Source: Aquincola tertiaricarbonis
Lineage (GTDB): Bacteria > Pseudomonadota > Gammaproteobacteria > Burkholderiales > Burkholderiaceae_C
Direction of reading: 5' to 3'
DNA length: 64,000 nt
Assembly: GCF_023573145.1 (NCBI RefSeq)
Contig: NZ_CP097635.1
Location: forward strand, 310,001-374,000
The position numbers were made by a program, and so were the translations under genes. Every line of letters begins with the position of its first letter. Position 1 is the stretch's first letter. Of the stretch, positions 57,241-64,000 are shown piece after piece. Under the pieces are notes generated by a model. The model had not been told where the DNA came from. It worked only from the letters and a program-made list of their open reading frames with translations, and did no database searches.

Positions 57241-58164
57241 TCAATGCCGCGCCAGGAAAGGCATCAGCAGCGCGGCGAAGGCCTGCGGTGAACGCACGAC
57301 GGCGTCGTGGTTGCTGTTCGGGATGGTGGCCAGCTCGGCCTGGGCGGCGCAGCGCTGCCAGGCGGCAGCGGACAGCGCCCACAAGGGCCGCGTGTCGGCG
57401 CCCACGGTCACCAGCGCCGGTGCGCGGATGGCACCCACCATCTCGCAACTGATGGGCTGTGGCGGCGCGTTCAGGGTCAGCGGCACGGTGCGCTGGTTGT
57501 CCAGCACCATGCGCTGCAGCGCCACGGGCTCGGCGTCGAAGCCGCCCGGCGGCAGCTTCAGCACGAATTCCCAGAACTGGCGCATCGCCGCTGGCGTGTC
57601 ACCGCCGTTGGCGACGGTGCGGATGCGGCCGACCTCGCCGCCGAAGGCCGCGATGGCGGCCTTGCCCTCGGGCGTGCCGGTGATCAGGCTGCCGATGGTG
57701 GGCTCATGCAGGGTCAGGCTGCGGAACAGCTCGGGGTGCTGGCTGGCCGCCAGCGTGGCCACCGAGCCACCGTAGGACCAGGCCACGACGTGCACCGGGC
57801 CGGCGCCCAAACTCTGGATGAAGGCTGCCAGGTCAGCGGCGTGCATGGGCTGCGAGAAGCGCGCACCGCTGTCGTCCCATGGCTGCACGCCGAAGTAGCG
57901 CTGGTTGACGGCGATGTAACGGTAGCGCGCCGCCACTTGCGGGCGGTAGGCGTCCCACACGCGCTGGTCGCTCATCGAGCCGTGCACGAAGACCACCGGC
58001 ACGCCCTGGCCTTGTTCGATGTAGCGGATGTCGGTGTCGTTGACGCGCACCTGCTTCTCGACGGGCGGTGCAGATGCGGGTACTGCAGGTGTCGGCGTCT
58101 GGCAGCCGGCCAGGGCCAGCGTCAGACTGAGCATCAAGCTCAAGGGCAGGGCAAGGGTGGGCAT
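57241..58164 (-). CDS. Lipoprotein alpha/beta-hydrolase
   Basis: 307 residues with a lipobox (LALAGC). The hydrolase fold shows VVFVHGSMSDQRVW (oxyanion), the nucleophile elbow AWSYGGS and a late His in NSNHDAVVRSP. Substrate is unknown. ATG 58164 fits the signal peptide. It is first in an operon with the beta-propeller and DUF305 genes. The leader contains an octamer repeat. Confidence 0.82.
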   Translation of the reverse strand: MPTLALPLSLMLSLTLALAGCQTPTPAVPASAPPVEKQVRVNDTDIRYIEQGQGVPVVFVHGSMSDQRVWDAYRPQVAARYRYIAVNQRYFGVQPWDDSGARFSQPMHAADLAAFIQSLGAGPVHVVAWSYGGSVATLAASQHPELFRSLTLHEPTIGSLITGTPEGKAAIAAFGGEVGRIRTVANGGDTPAAMRQFWEFVLKLPPGGFDAEPVALQRMVLDNQRTVPLTLNAPPQPISCEMVGAIRAPALVTVGADTRPLWALSAAAWQRCAAQAELATIPNSNHDAVVRSPQAFAALLMPFLARH

Positions 58165-58215
58165 GGCGTCTCCGGTGGCGGGCTGGGTTCGGGCGCCTGC
58201 CAGCCTGCGCCGGTA

Positions 58216-58259
58216 GGACGTGTGGACGTGTGGACGTGTGGACGTGTGGACGTGTGGAC
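58216..58259. repeat. Octamer tandem repeat (GGACGTGT x 5.5) in hydrolase leader
   Basis: Five perfect copies of GGACGTGT plus a half unit. It starts right after the -10 element of the 58261-58288 promoter, so it would be the first part of the transcript, 50 bp before the start codon. Slippage here could change expression. Confidence 0.85.
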
Positions 58260-58260
58260 C

Positions 58261-58288
58261 AAGAGCGCGCCGCGCGCCGTTTGATTCC
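58261..58288 (-). promoter_or_regulatory. Sigma-1 type promoter of hydrolase operon
   Basis: Minus strand: GGAATC (58288-58283), 16 bp, GCTCTT (58266-58261). It shares GTGGAAT and CGCTCTTG with the sor promoter at 55395-55422. Confidence 0.62.
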
Positions 58289-58331
58289 ACTGCCGACTAA
58301 AAGAAGTGCCACACCGGCCCGTCCGCGGCCA

Positions 58332-59246
58332 TCAGCGCCGGGCGCCCAGCTGCTGGTAAACCGCGGCCGACACCTGCGCCAACACGCTGCGGTCGGCGTC
58401 TGACGACAAGGCGTAGCCGAAAGGCCCGTCAACCCAGTAGAAGACATTGACCGCGCCTTCGCGCGCAAAGCGGAAGGCCGTGTCGGCGTTCTTCGCGCCC
58501 GGCTGGGGCGCCCCGCCCGGCCCGGCCGCGCTGCCCACGTCAGCGACGTCGTTGGACACATACAGCGTCAGCTTGCTGCCGAGTTCATTGCGGTACATGA
58601 ACTGCGCCACCGGCCCCTGGCCACCCGGCAGCAGGCGTCCGCCCTCCAGCGTGTAGCCCTGCGACTGCAGGTGCGGCGGCTTCATCGGCGCGCCCATGCG
58701 CTTGGACAGCCAGGCCACGAGCTGGTCTTCGTGCGCGGCGTCCACTTCCACGGGCCGGCGCGCATCGGGGCTGTAGACCGCGTGCGCGACGGCGGCGCGC
58801 TGCGCGAAGCCGCTGGCAGACACCAGGGTCAGGCCACCCGGAGCCGGTTGCACAGCCGCCATGCGCGCCGCATCGTCACCGCCGGCGCCGGGCCCGACGC
58901 CGCGCAGCCCCCAACCGGTGGCGCCGCTCATGACGGCAATGGCCAACCCGGCGGCCAGGCGCTGCAGGTACCAGGGCGTTGGAGCTACGGCGCGCGGGCG
59001 CGCCGACTTCAGCAGGCGTTGCGGCGGCTGCTCGTCCAGCACGGGGTCGAACAGGGCATGCAGCTCGCGCTTCTGCGCACGGTAGGCCTCGACGCGCTGC
59101 GCATCGTCGGGGCGCGCGGCCAGGTAGGCGGCGATCTCGGCCTCACGCTCTGCGGGCAGACGGCCATCGACAAACGCATGCAGCTCGGCCTCGGTGACCG
59201 GGGGGGTGGGCGGGAGGGTGGGCGGCGATGGGCGATCGGTACTCAT
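58332..59246 (-). CDS. Transmembrane anti-sigma factor 2
   Basis: 304 residues. The N terminus TEAELHAFVDGRLPAEREAEIAAYLAARPDDAQRVEAYRAQK is the RsgI/ChrR-like anti-sigma start (without Cys pair). One membrane helix follows (LAAGLAIAVMSGATGWGLRG, about 97-116), then a periplasmic sensor domain. It lies 19 bp after the sigma-factor gene, the normal order for a sigma/anti-sigma pair. Confidence 0.8.
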   Translation of the reverse strand: MSTDRPSPPTLPPTPPVTEAELHAFVDGRLPAEREAEIAAYLAARPDDAQRVEAYRAQKRELHALFDPVLDEQPPQRLLKSARPRAVAPTPWYLQRLAAGLAIAVMSGATGWGLRGVGPGAGGDDAARMAAVQPAPGGLTLVSASGFAQRAAVAHAVYSPDARRPVEVDAAHEDQLVAWLSKRMGAPMKPPHLQSQGYTLEGGRLLPGGQGPVAQFMYRNELGSKLTLYVSNDVADVGSAAGPGGAPQPGAKNADTAFRFAREGAVNVFYWVDGPFGYALSSDADRSVLAQVSAAVYQQLGARR

Positions 59247-59265
59247 AGGGTGCTTCGCAATGCAT

Positions 59266-59769
59266 TCATTTGACGACCTTCAGCCGCACGGGTTCGGCAC
59301 GACCTTCCATCAGGCCGCGCAGGCGCTCACGGCCGCGCGACAAGCGCGACATCACCGTGCCGATGGGAATGCCCAGGGCCTGCGCCACGTCGGCATAGGC
59401 CATGTCTTCCAGCGCCACCAGCAGCAGCACTTCCTTCTGCTCGACGGGCAGCAGGTCCAGCGCGGCCTGCAGGTCCAGCACCGCCAACCTGTCGCCTTGC
59501 GTCGGCATCACCGGCACCTCGGGGGTGTCATCGTCCATGGTCACGGTGTGCAGCCTGGGCCGGCGCACGCCATCGACGTGCAGGTTGTGCATGATGCTGA
59601 AGAGCCAGGCGCGCATGTCGGCCACACCGCCCCACAGGCCCGACTTGGCCCAGGCCCGCTCCAGCGTGTCCTGCACCAGGTCGTCGGCGTCGTCACGGTT
59701 GTTCACCAGCGCCCGGGAATAGCGGCGCAGGCGCGGCACCCAGCTCAGCAGTTGATGGTCGTCGTTCAT
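59266..59769 (-). CDS. ECF sigma factor 2
   Basis: 167 residues. Region 2: LRRYSRALVNNRDDADDLVQDTLERAWAKSGLW and MRAWLFSIMHNLHVD. Region 4: LPVEQKEVLLLVALEDMAYADVAQALGIPIGTVMSRLSRGRERLR. ATG 59769 is chosen. A possible own promoter, GGAATG with CTGCAC 16 bp on (59837-59810), matches the CGGAATA/CGTCTG type only in part. I infer that it controls the three secreted-protein genes that follow. Confidence 0.9.
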   Translation of the reverse strand: MNDDHQLLSWVPRLRRYSRALVNNRDDADDLVQDTLERAWAKSGLWGGVADMRAWLFSIMHNLHVDGVRRPRLHTVTMDDDTPEVPVMPTQGDRLAVLDLQAALDLLPVEQKEVLLLVALEDMAYADVAQALGIPIGTVMSRLSRGRERLRGLMEGRAEPVRLKVVK

Positions 59770-59830
59770 CAAGATGTTGAAGATGGGGTGAGCCCGCGCG
59801 AAGCTGGGTGTGCAGGCGGGTGTACAGGCG

Positions 59831-60223
59831 TCATTCCTTGATGATGTGCCAGACCTGTTTGAAGTTGTCGCCGCTGCGGTCGCCGGCCTTCTGGTCGGCC
59901 TTGTAGGTGTACACCGGCTTGCCCTTGTAGGCCCACTGGCGTGACCCATCGTCGCGAGTGACGATGCTGTAGGCACCCGTGGTCCGGTCGGTGGCGGTGG
60001 CCATCATCGGCGGCCAGAGCGCGGCGCAGCCGCCGTTGCAGGCGCTCTTGCCGCTGTTCGCCACGTCCTGGTCGAAGGTGTAGAGGGTCATGCCAGCGGG
60101 TGTGACGAGCGCGCCGCCAGACAACATGGCGGGCGCCTTGGCTGGCGGCTCAGCCAGGTTGGCACAGCCGGCAGTGACCAAAAAAGTTGCCGCAGATGCG
60201 GCGATGGCGAGGGTTTTGAACAT
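59831..60223 (-). CDS. Secreted lipoprotein of the COG4315 type
   Basis: 130 residues with a lipobox (LVTAGC). The core LYTFDQDVANSGKSACNGGCAALWPPMMA and GKPVYTYKADQKAGDRSGDNFKQVWHIIK is the repeat of COG4315 lipoproteins: a Cys pair, Trp-Pro and a second strand block. Function is unknown; such proteins are common in stress-induced ECF regulons. The promoter lies at 60287-60314. Confidence 0.82.
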   Translation of the reverse strand: MFKTLAIAASAATFLVTAGCANLAEPPAKAPAMLSGGALVTPAGMTLYTFDQDVANSGKSACNGGCAALWPPMMATATDRTTGAYSIVTRDDGSRQWAYKGKPVYTYKADQKAGDRSGDNFKQVWHIIKE

Positions 60224-60286
60224 GGGAAGCTCCGTGGAGGTGGTGGCGGATCGGGCAGCGTGGGTGAGATCTTGCTGACATCGGGG

Positions 60287-60314
60287 CAGACGGCACGCTC
60301 AGGCCTTTTATTCC
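60287..60314 (-). promoter_or_regulatory. Sigma-2 type promoter of 59831 gene
   Basis: Minus strand: GGAATA (60314-60309), 16 bp, CGTCTG (60292-60287). The same hexamers and spacing stand before the 61670 and 62297 genes. Confidence 0.7.
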
Positions 60315-60419
60315 GCAGGCGTGAAAAAAAAGATGAGGTGTTGGTTGTGCAGGGTGGCGGGCTGCCGCTGCCCTGTGCGTCCAGCGCGGCTCCATGGTCG
60401 GAGCCGCGCGGCCTCGTTC

Positions 60420-61670
60420 TCAGGGTGCGGGCGTCAGGTTTTGGCCGTTCTCGACCGGGCTGATGCCCACGACGTGGCTGACGCTGCGGGTGCGATTGGC
60501 GTTGTCGGTGACCCGGGCAGTGATCGTGACCGAGCGCTTGCCCGCAGGCATCAGGAGCGATCCGCCCACCACCCAATCGGCCGTCGTCACGACATAGCCG
60601 TCAGCGTCCAGCTCGCTGCCGGCAACGTTGAAGATCGGCGCCAGGTTCGAGCCCGCCGGCACCACGTTGCCGTTGGGCTGACGCAAGGGCACGTCGAAGG
60701 TCACGTTCAGACCCGGGTAATTGCGGTTCGTGCCGTTGCTGGGGTGCGTGATCGGGTTCTGGATTTGGCTGCCATCCAGGATGGTTCCCAACACCGAGCG
60801 GGCCGCCGTGCCTTGGCCGTTTTCGCTGACGCCGATGCCGTGACGCGAGCGGTCCAGCGCCGCCACTTGAATGAAGAACAGCGAGGCATTCGCAGGCGGC
60901 GTCGGATTGCCGGTTTGCGGCCCAGGTGACACACGCGACGGCACGCGGGGCGCGATCATCGTCACCTCCGGTCCGTCCGCGTCGTCGATGCCGTCATCGA
61001 ACACATCGATCGGAAGGGGCGTCAGTGCCTGCCCCGATGTGATACCGCCGCGCAGCACCGCCATCGAGACCCGGTCGAATCCGATCCGACCGGCGGTGTC
61101 GACCACGGCGGTGGTGATGTTGAAGCGGCTCGTGTCGAGCGGCAGCGATTCAAGCACGTGCCAGCCCAGCCACAGCGTCACGCCCGCGCCCGGCGTGTCG
61201 TCAGTGCCCAGGATGTTGAAGAGGTTCGCCAGGTTGGTGTTCTTCGGGATCACGCCACCGTCGGGCTTGACGAGGTCGGTGTCGAGGAAGACATAGAGGC
61301 CCGGAATGTTCGGGTTGATCTGGCCGAGCAGCGCGGTGTTTCTGATGTTGAGCGACTCTTTCGCGGCGATCGGTGTCGCGTCGCGCGTGACGACCTCGAT
61401 GTTCAACACGAAGCCGGTGCCATTCACGCTGCCTGCGCCAATGCGGCCTTCGCCCGGCACGATCTGCGAATCCGCCAGCGGCGAGACGATGCGTGCGATC
61501 GGTGCGAGGTCGCCGCGTGCGCCCATGCCGTCGCGTATCTTGGTGATGTTGGTGTAGGTCAGGGATTCAGCGCCGTCTGCGGCGTGGCCGGGCAGTGAAG
61601 CAAGGCCTGCCGCGGCCGCGAGAGCAGCGTGCATCAGCACAGCCGAAAATTTGGAAAGCGGGTGTCGCAT
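60420..61670 (-). CDS. Secreted hypothetical protein (416 residues)
   Basis: The signal peptide ends LPGHAADG. The mature protein has two large beta-rich halves with recurring PxGLxVxFDxxL-type blocks (IPGLYVFLDTDLVKPDGGVIPKNTNLANLFNILG and YPGLNVTFDVPLRQPNGNVVPAGSNLAPIFNVAG), so it is an internal duplication. No family is recognised. CAGGAG precedes the ATG. It has a sigma-2 type promoter at 61722-61749. Confidence 0.7.
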   Translation of the reverse strand: MRHPLSKFSAVLMHAALAAAAGLASLPGHAADGAESLTYTNITKIRDGMGARGDLAPIARIVSPLADSQIVPGEGRIGAGSVNGTGFVLNIEVVTRDATPIAAKESLNIRNTALLGQINPNIPGLYVFLDTDLVKPDGGVIPKNTNLANLFNILGTDDTPGAGVTLWLGWHVLESLPLDTSRFNITTAVVDTAGRIGFDRVSMAVLRGGITSGQALTPLPIDVFDDGIDDADGPEVTMIAPRVPSRVSPGPQTGNPTPPANASLFFIQVAALDRSRHGIGVSENGQGTAARSVLGTILDGSQIQNPITHPSNGTNRNYPGLNVTFDVPLRQPNGNVVPAGSNLAPIFNVAGSELDADGYVVTTADWVVGGSLLMPAGKRSVTITARVTDNANRTRSVSHVVGISPVENGQNLTPAP

Positions 61671-61721
61671 GGGGAACTCCTGGGGGGATGGGTGAGCAGT
61701 GGCTCGACCACTGCAAACGGG

Positions 61722-61749
61722 TAGACGCACGGGCGCTTGCGGGTATTCC
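61722..61749 (-). promoter_or_regulatory. Sigma-2 type promoter of 60420 gene
   Basis: Minus strand: GGAATA (61749-61744), 16 bp, CGTCTA (61727-61722). Confidence 0.65.
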
Positions 61750-61832
61750 GTTGTCAACTGCGGGGAATGAACCCGAACGACGCAGGTGCGCACCGCCCCC
61801 GGTCTGGCCCGGTGCGGCGCGGCGCTGGTGGA

Positions 61833-62297
61833 TCAGTAGGTCGCGGTCTTGCCGGCGGTTTCGGCCGTGGCTGCCAGGGCGACGTTCAGCTTGGGGTCGA
61901 TCTGCCACGTTTCGCTGACGATCTTGCCTTCGCGGTAGGTCAGCACGTAACGCACCTTGATCGGCTGCTTGCCTTCGAAGACGACGTTGGCGGAGACCGT
62001 CGAGCCCTTGGGGTTGGCCGATTCTTCGATGGAGCCGATGGTGAGCTTCAGCGGGCCGACGGCCTTGCCGAACTTTTCCCAGGTGCCGCGGATGGCGTCG
62101 GTGGTGGCGTAGGTGCCGTCCAGCGGGCCGCCGACCCAGTTCAGCTGGGCCTGGTCGGCGTAGGCGCGCATCACGATCTGGGTGTCGCCCGAAGCGATGG
62201 CCTGGAAGTGCGTGCGGGCGTCGTCGGAAGGGGCGGCGAAGGCGCTGCCAGCGGCAAGCGTCAGGGCGGTGGCGGCAAAGGCGAATGTCTTGAACAT
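61833..62297 (-). CDS. Secreted SnoaL/NTF2-like protein
   Basis: 154 residues. A signal peptide ends GSAFAAPS. The remainder (ARTHFQAIASGDTQIVMRAYADQAQLNWVGGPLDGTYATTDAIRGTWEKFG) is a nuclear-transport-factor-2-like fold found in periplasmic proteins of unknown ligand. The promoter lies at 62379-62406 and the leader is about 75 nt. Confidence 0.78.
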   Translation of the reverse strand: MFKTFAFAATALTLAAGSAFAAPSDDARTHFQAIASGDTQIVMRAYADQAQLNWVGGPLDGTYATTDAIRGTWEKFGKAVGPLKLTIGSIEESANPKGSTVSANVVFEGKQPIKVRYVLTYREGKIVSETWQIDPKLNVALAATAETAGKTATY

Positions 62298-62378
62298 GGA
62301 GGGCTCCGTTGAAGGCTTGATGTGAAGTGAGGGGTGGTCGGTGGTGGATGAAGGGTCCATGAGGTCCCGACACAAGGG

Positions 62379-62406
62379 CAGACGGCGCCGGCAGGCGGTC
62401 TATTCC
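62379..62406 (-). promoter_or_regulatory. Sigma-2 type promoter of 61833 gene
   Basis: Minus strand: GGAATA (62406-62401), 16 bp, CGTCTG (62384-62379). CGGAATA and GCCGTCTGCCC are shared with the 60287-60314 promoter. Confidence 0.7.
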
Positions 62407-62478
62407 GGTCCACGCAAAAACTTTTTCTGTCACGCCATCGGCAGTTGACCCGCCCGACACGCTCCACCAATTGCTCCG

Positions 62479-62928
62479 ATGAAGCGAACCCTGACCTTCC
62501 TGCTGCTGGCCAGCTTGTTCACCGCCGCGACCGGTGCGCTGGCGCAAGGCATCACCGACCCCATTGGCGACCTACTGCCCACGTACATCGGTCCGCAGAA
62601 CGGCGACGTGGATGTGGCGAGCGCGTTCGCCGGCTACGACCCGGCCAGCGACACCTTCAGCTTCTCGGGCACCTTTGCCGACGCCCTCGGCACCACGGCG
62701 GGCGCCTTCTACTTGCGGGGCCTGGACCGCGGTGTCGGCACCGAAGGTTTCGTGAGCGGCAGCCCATCGGGCGGCCAGCGCATGAAGTTCGACGCCGCCG
62801 TGTTCCTGCGGCCCGACGGCATGGCTCGCGTGATCACCTTCGTGGGGTCGGTGGGCACGGGCGTCGAACTGGGGGCTGGTACCGGCACTATCGCCGGCGG
62901 CTGCGCGCCTCAGGGCGCCAGCCGCTGA
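62479..62928 (+). CDS. Small secreted hypothetical protein
   Basis: 149 residues with a signal peptide (ending TGALAQG). Gly/Ala/Asp-rich beta-type body (ASAFAGYDPASDTFSFSGTFADALGTTAGAFYLRGLDRG). No family is recognised. It is divergent from the NTF2-like gene, and its stop overlaps the end of the convergent metallo-beta-lactamase gene by 19 bp. Confidence 0.6.
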   Translation: MKRTLTFLLLASLFTAATGALAQGITDPIGDLLPTYIGPQNGDVDVASAFAGYDPASDTFSFSGTFADALGTTAGAFYLRGLDRGVGTEGFVSGSPSGGQRMKFDAAVFLRPDGMARVITFVGSVGTGVELGAGTGTIAGGCAPQGASR

Positions 62929-63881
62929 CCGTCTTGCGCAAACACCACCCCGCCGGCGTAGTGCGCGGCAATCGACGCCTTGACGGCATCACGCTGCGCG
63001 TCGAGCGCAGGTGACAGGTGGCTCAGCAGCAGCTGGCCGGCGCGCACCGCATCGGCCACTTCGCCGATGGCCTTGGGTGGCGTGTGCAAGGTGTACAGCA
63101 CGTCGGGCGAGCCGGGTGGGTCGAGCACCACGCTGTTGAAGACCAGCAGGCTGGTGCCTTGGGCGATTCGCCGCAGACCCGCCAGCCCGCTGGCGTCGAT
63201 GTCGCCGCTGAAGGTGATGCTCTTGCCGGCGTGGTCGATGCGGTAGACCACTGCCGGTGCGTCGCGGTGGTGGCCGGCCACGGCGCTGATGCGCAGGCCG
63301 CCCTCATCGAACACCGTGTGCACTTCGGGCAGGGCTGACGCCGTGGCGGGTGCGTCGATGTCGTTCACTTGAAAGCGCAGCGGCGCCGAGAAGTCCTTCA
63401 GGTAGCCGAAGGCGCCCTGCTTGCCGAACAAGAGGTCGATGAAGCGGCTGGTGGCCGGGAAGTCGGCATCGTCGGCATCGAGCGCACGCCGCCCTGCCGG
63501 CCCGAAGATCTTGAAATCGACCGGCCCGCGGTTGGACACCGCACGGGCCTTGAAGAGGCCTGGCAGTCCACCGGCATGGTCCACATGAAGGTGCGTCAGC
63601 AGCACGATGTCGGCCCGACCCAGCGCCAGCTTGGCTTCACCCAGGCGCACGAAAGATCCCGGGCCGGCGTCGACGAAGACACGCGCCACGCCATCCACCA
63701 ACACGGCATAGGCCGAACCCGCACGGCCGGTGGCACCCGGGCCGCCCGAGCCCAGCACCACCAGTTCCAGCGCCGGCGGGGCGGCCGTCTGGGCCTGGGC
63801 GGCGAATGCGGCGGGCAGCGTGCAAAAGGCCAGACAGATCGAAGCCAGTTGGCGCCGGCCAGGGTTGGCAAGAGTTTTCAT
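62910..63881 (-). CDS. Exported metallo-beta-lactamase-fold hydrolase
   Basis: 323 residues. A signal peptide (ending AFAAQA) precedes the fold. Metal ligands are in LLTHLHVDHAGG (HxHxDH), AVAGHHRDAPAV and FSGDIDAS (Asp). The pattern is that of RNase Z/arylsulfatase-like MBL proteins, not of a beta-lactamase; the substrate is unknown. The upstream region 63882-64000 has no further gene in the window. Confidence 0.82.
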   Translation of the reverse strand: MKTLANPGRRQLASICLAFCTLPAAFAAQAQTAAPPALELVVLGSGGPGATGRAGSAYAVLVDGVARVFVDAGPGSFVRLGEAKLALGRADIVLLTHLHVDHAGGLPGLFKARAVSNRGPVDFKIFGPAGRRALDADDADFPATSRFIDLLFGKQGAFGYLKDFSAPLRFQVNDIDAPATASALPEVHTVFDEGGLRISAVAGHHRDAPAVVYRIDHAGKSITFSGDIDASGLAGLRRIAQGTSLLVFNSVVLDPPGSPDVLYTLHTPPKAIGEVADAVRAGQLLLSHLSPALDAQRDAVKASIAAHYAGGVVFAQDGQRLAP

Positions 63882-64000
63882 TCGATCCTTTGTGCGGGCG
63901 GGAGGACAACAGGGCGAACCGGAAGCGGCAAGCCCCCGGCTCGGTCGTGCGGTGCGCCGGTTCTCTGACAGTTCCCGGTTTTCAGTACGCCGCCACCGCC

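Noticed and set aside
59810..59837. A fourth sigma-2 type promoter in front of sigma 2 itself
   Set aside because: GGAATG is acceptable, but the -10 reads CTGCAC instead of CGTCTG, so it is kept only as a weak possibility.
62910..63881. True beta-lactamase or antibiotic-resistance gene
   Set aside because: The HxHxDH site is common to the whole metallo-hydrolase fold; the remaining sequence resembles RNase Z/arylsulfatase-type proteins.

Overview
The window is very GC-rich, densely coded DNA that reads as a Burkholderiales chromosome (Rubrivivax/Roseateles/Leptothrix-like). The signs are overlapping start/stop operons, a PEP-CTERM protein, a DUF3138-type porin, MocR-type control of putrescine use, and ECF sigma/anti-sigma cassettes. 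The species assignment is inference.

0-9.7 kb: signalling and envelope genes. A CHASE2 adenylate/guanylate cyclase is followed by a PAS-GGDEF diguanylate cyclase. Next come a Tsx-like outer-membrane channel, a PEP-CTERM protein, a TorF-like outer-membrane protein, a membrane protein, and a sigma / zinc-finger anti-sigma / S8-peptidase-like lipoprotein operon.

9.7-25.9 kb: a complete putrescine-to-succinate module. It holds glutamine-synthetase-like PuuA, FAD oxidase PuuB, an SDR, PuuD, a PuuC-like aldehyde dehydrogenase and a cupin, then PotFGHI with a porin. A facing operon encodes a GABA aminotransferase, a second aldehyde dehydrogenase and a MocR regulator. Upstream of puuA, potF and gabT I see the same promoter plan: two CAAGTGGTCC-like boxes exactly 23 bp apart, then TAGCAT 32-33 bp from the start of the second box. 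I infer that the MocR protein ties the three transcripts into one regulon. A MATE exporter and a divergent TetR regulator with two palindromic operators follow.

About 28.1-52.4 kb: a mobile or plasmid-derived island without visible replication or transfer genes. It carries a zinc-ribbon/HEPN protein, a six-gene operon (actin-like StbA/ParM, small RHH-like protein, CFI-box protein, membrane-anchored Cas4-like nuclease, XRE antitoxin, AbiEii-like nucleotidyltransferase), a tyrosine recombinase, a large ParB, and an IS5-family insertion with intact CTAG duplication. A series of small island genes with hairpin-rich leaders follows, including a RadC-type protein, and then a RIT element (three overlapping tyrosine recombinases). 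A 23-bp sequence is repeated three times in long intergenic regions of the island, in two cases ahead of the hairpin-led genes. Next to the RIT element lie two inverted 3' relics of an SbcC/SMC-like ATPase.

52.6-64 kb: chromosomal-type genes under two ECF sigma systems. Sigma 1, its partner and a SorAB-like sulfite oxidase/cytochrome share a promoter type (GTGGAAT, 16-bp spacer, GCTCTT) with a hydrolase / beta-propeller / DUF305 operon. Near sigma 2 and its anti-sigma, three secreted-protein genes share a different promoter (CGGAATA, 16-bp spacer, CGTCTG). A small secreted protein and a metallo-beta-lactamase-fold protein close the window.
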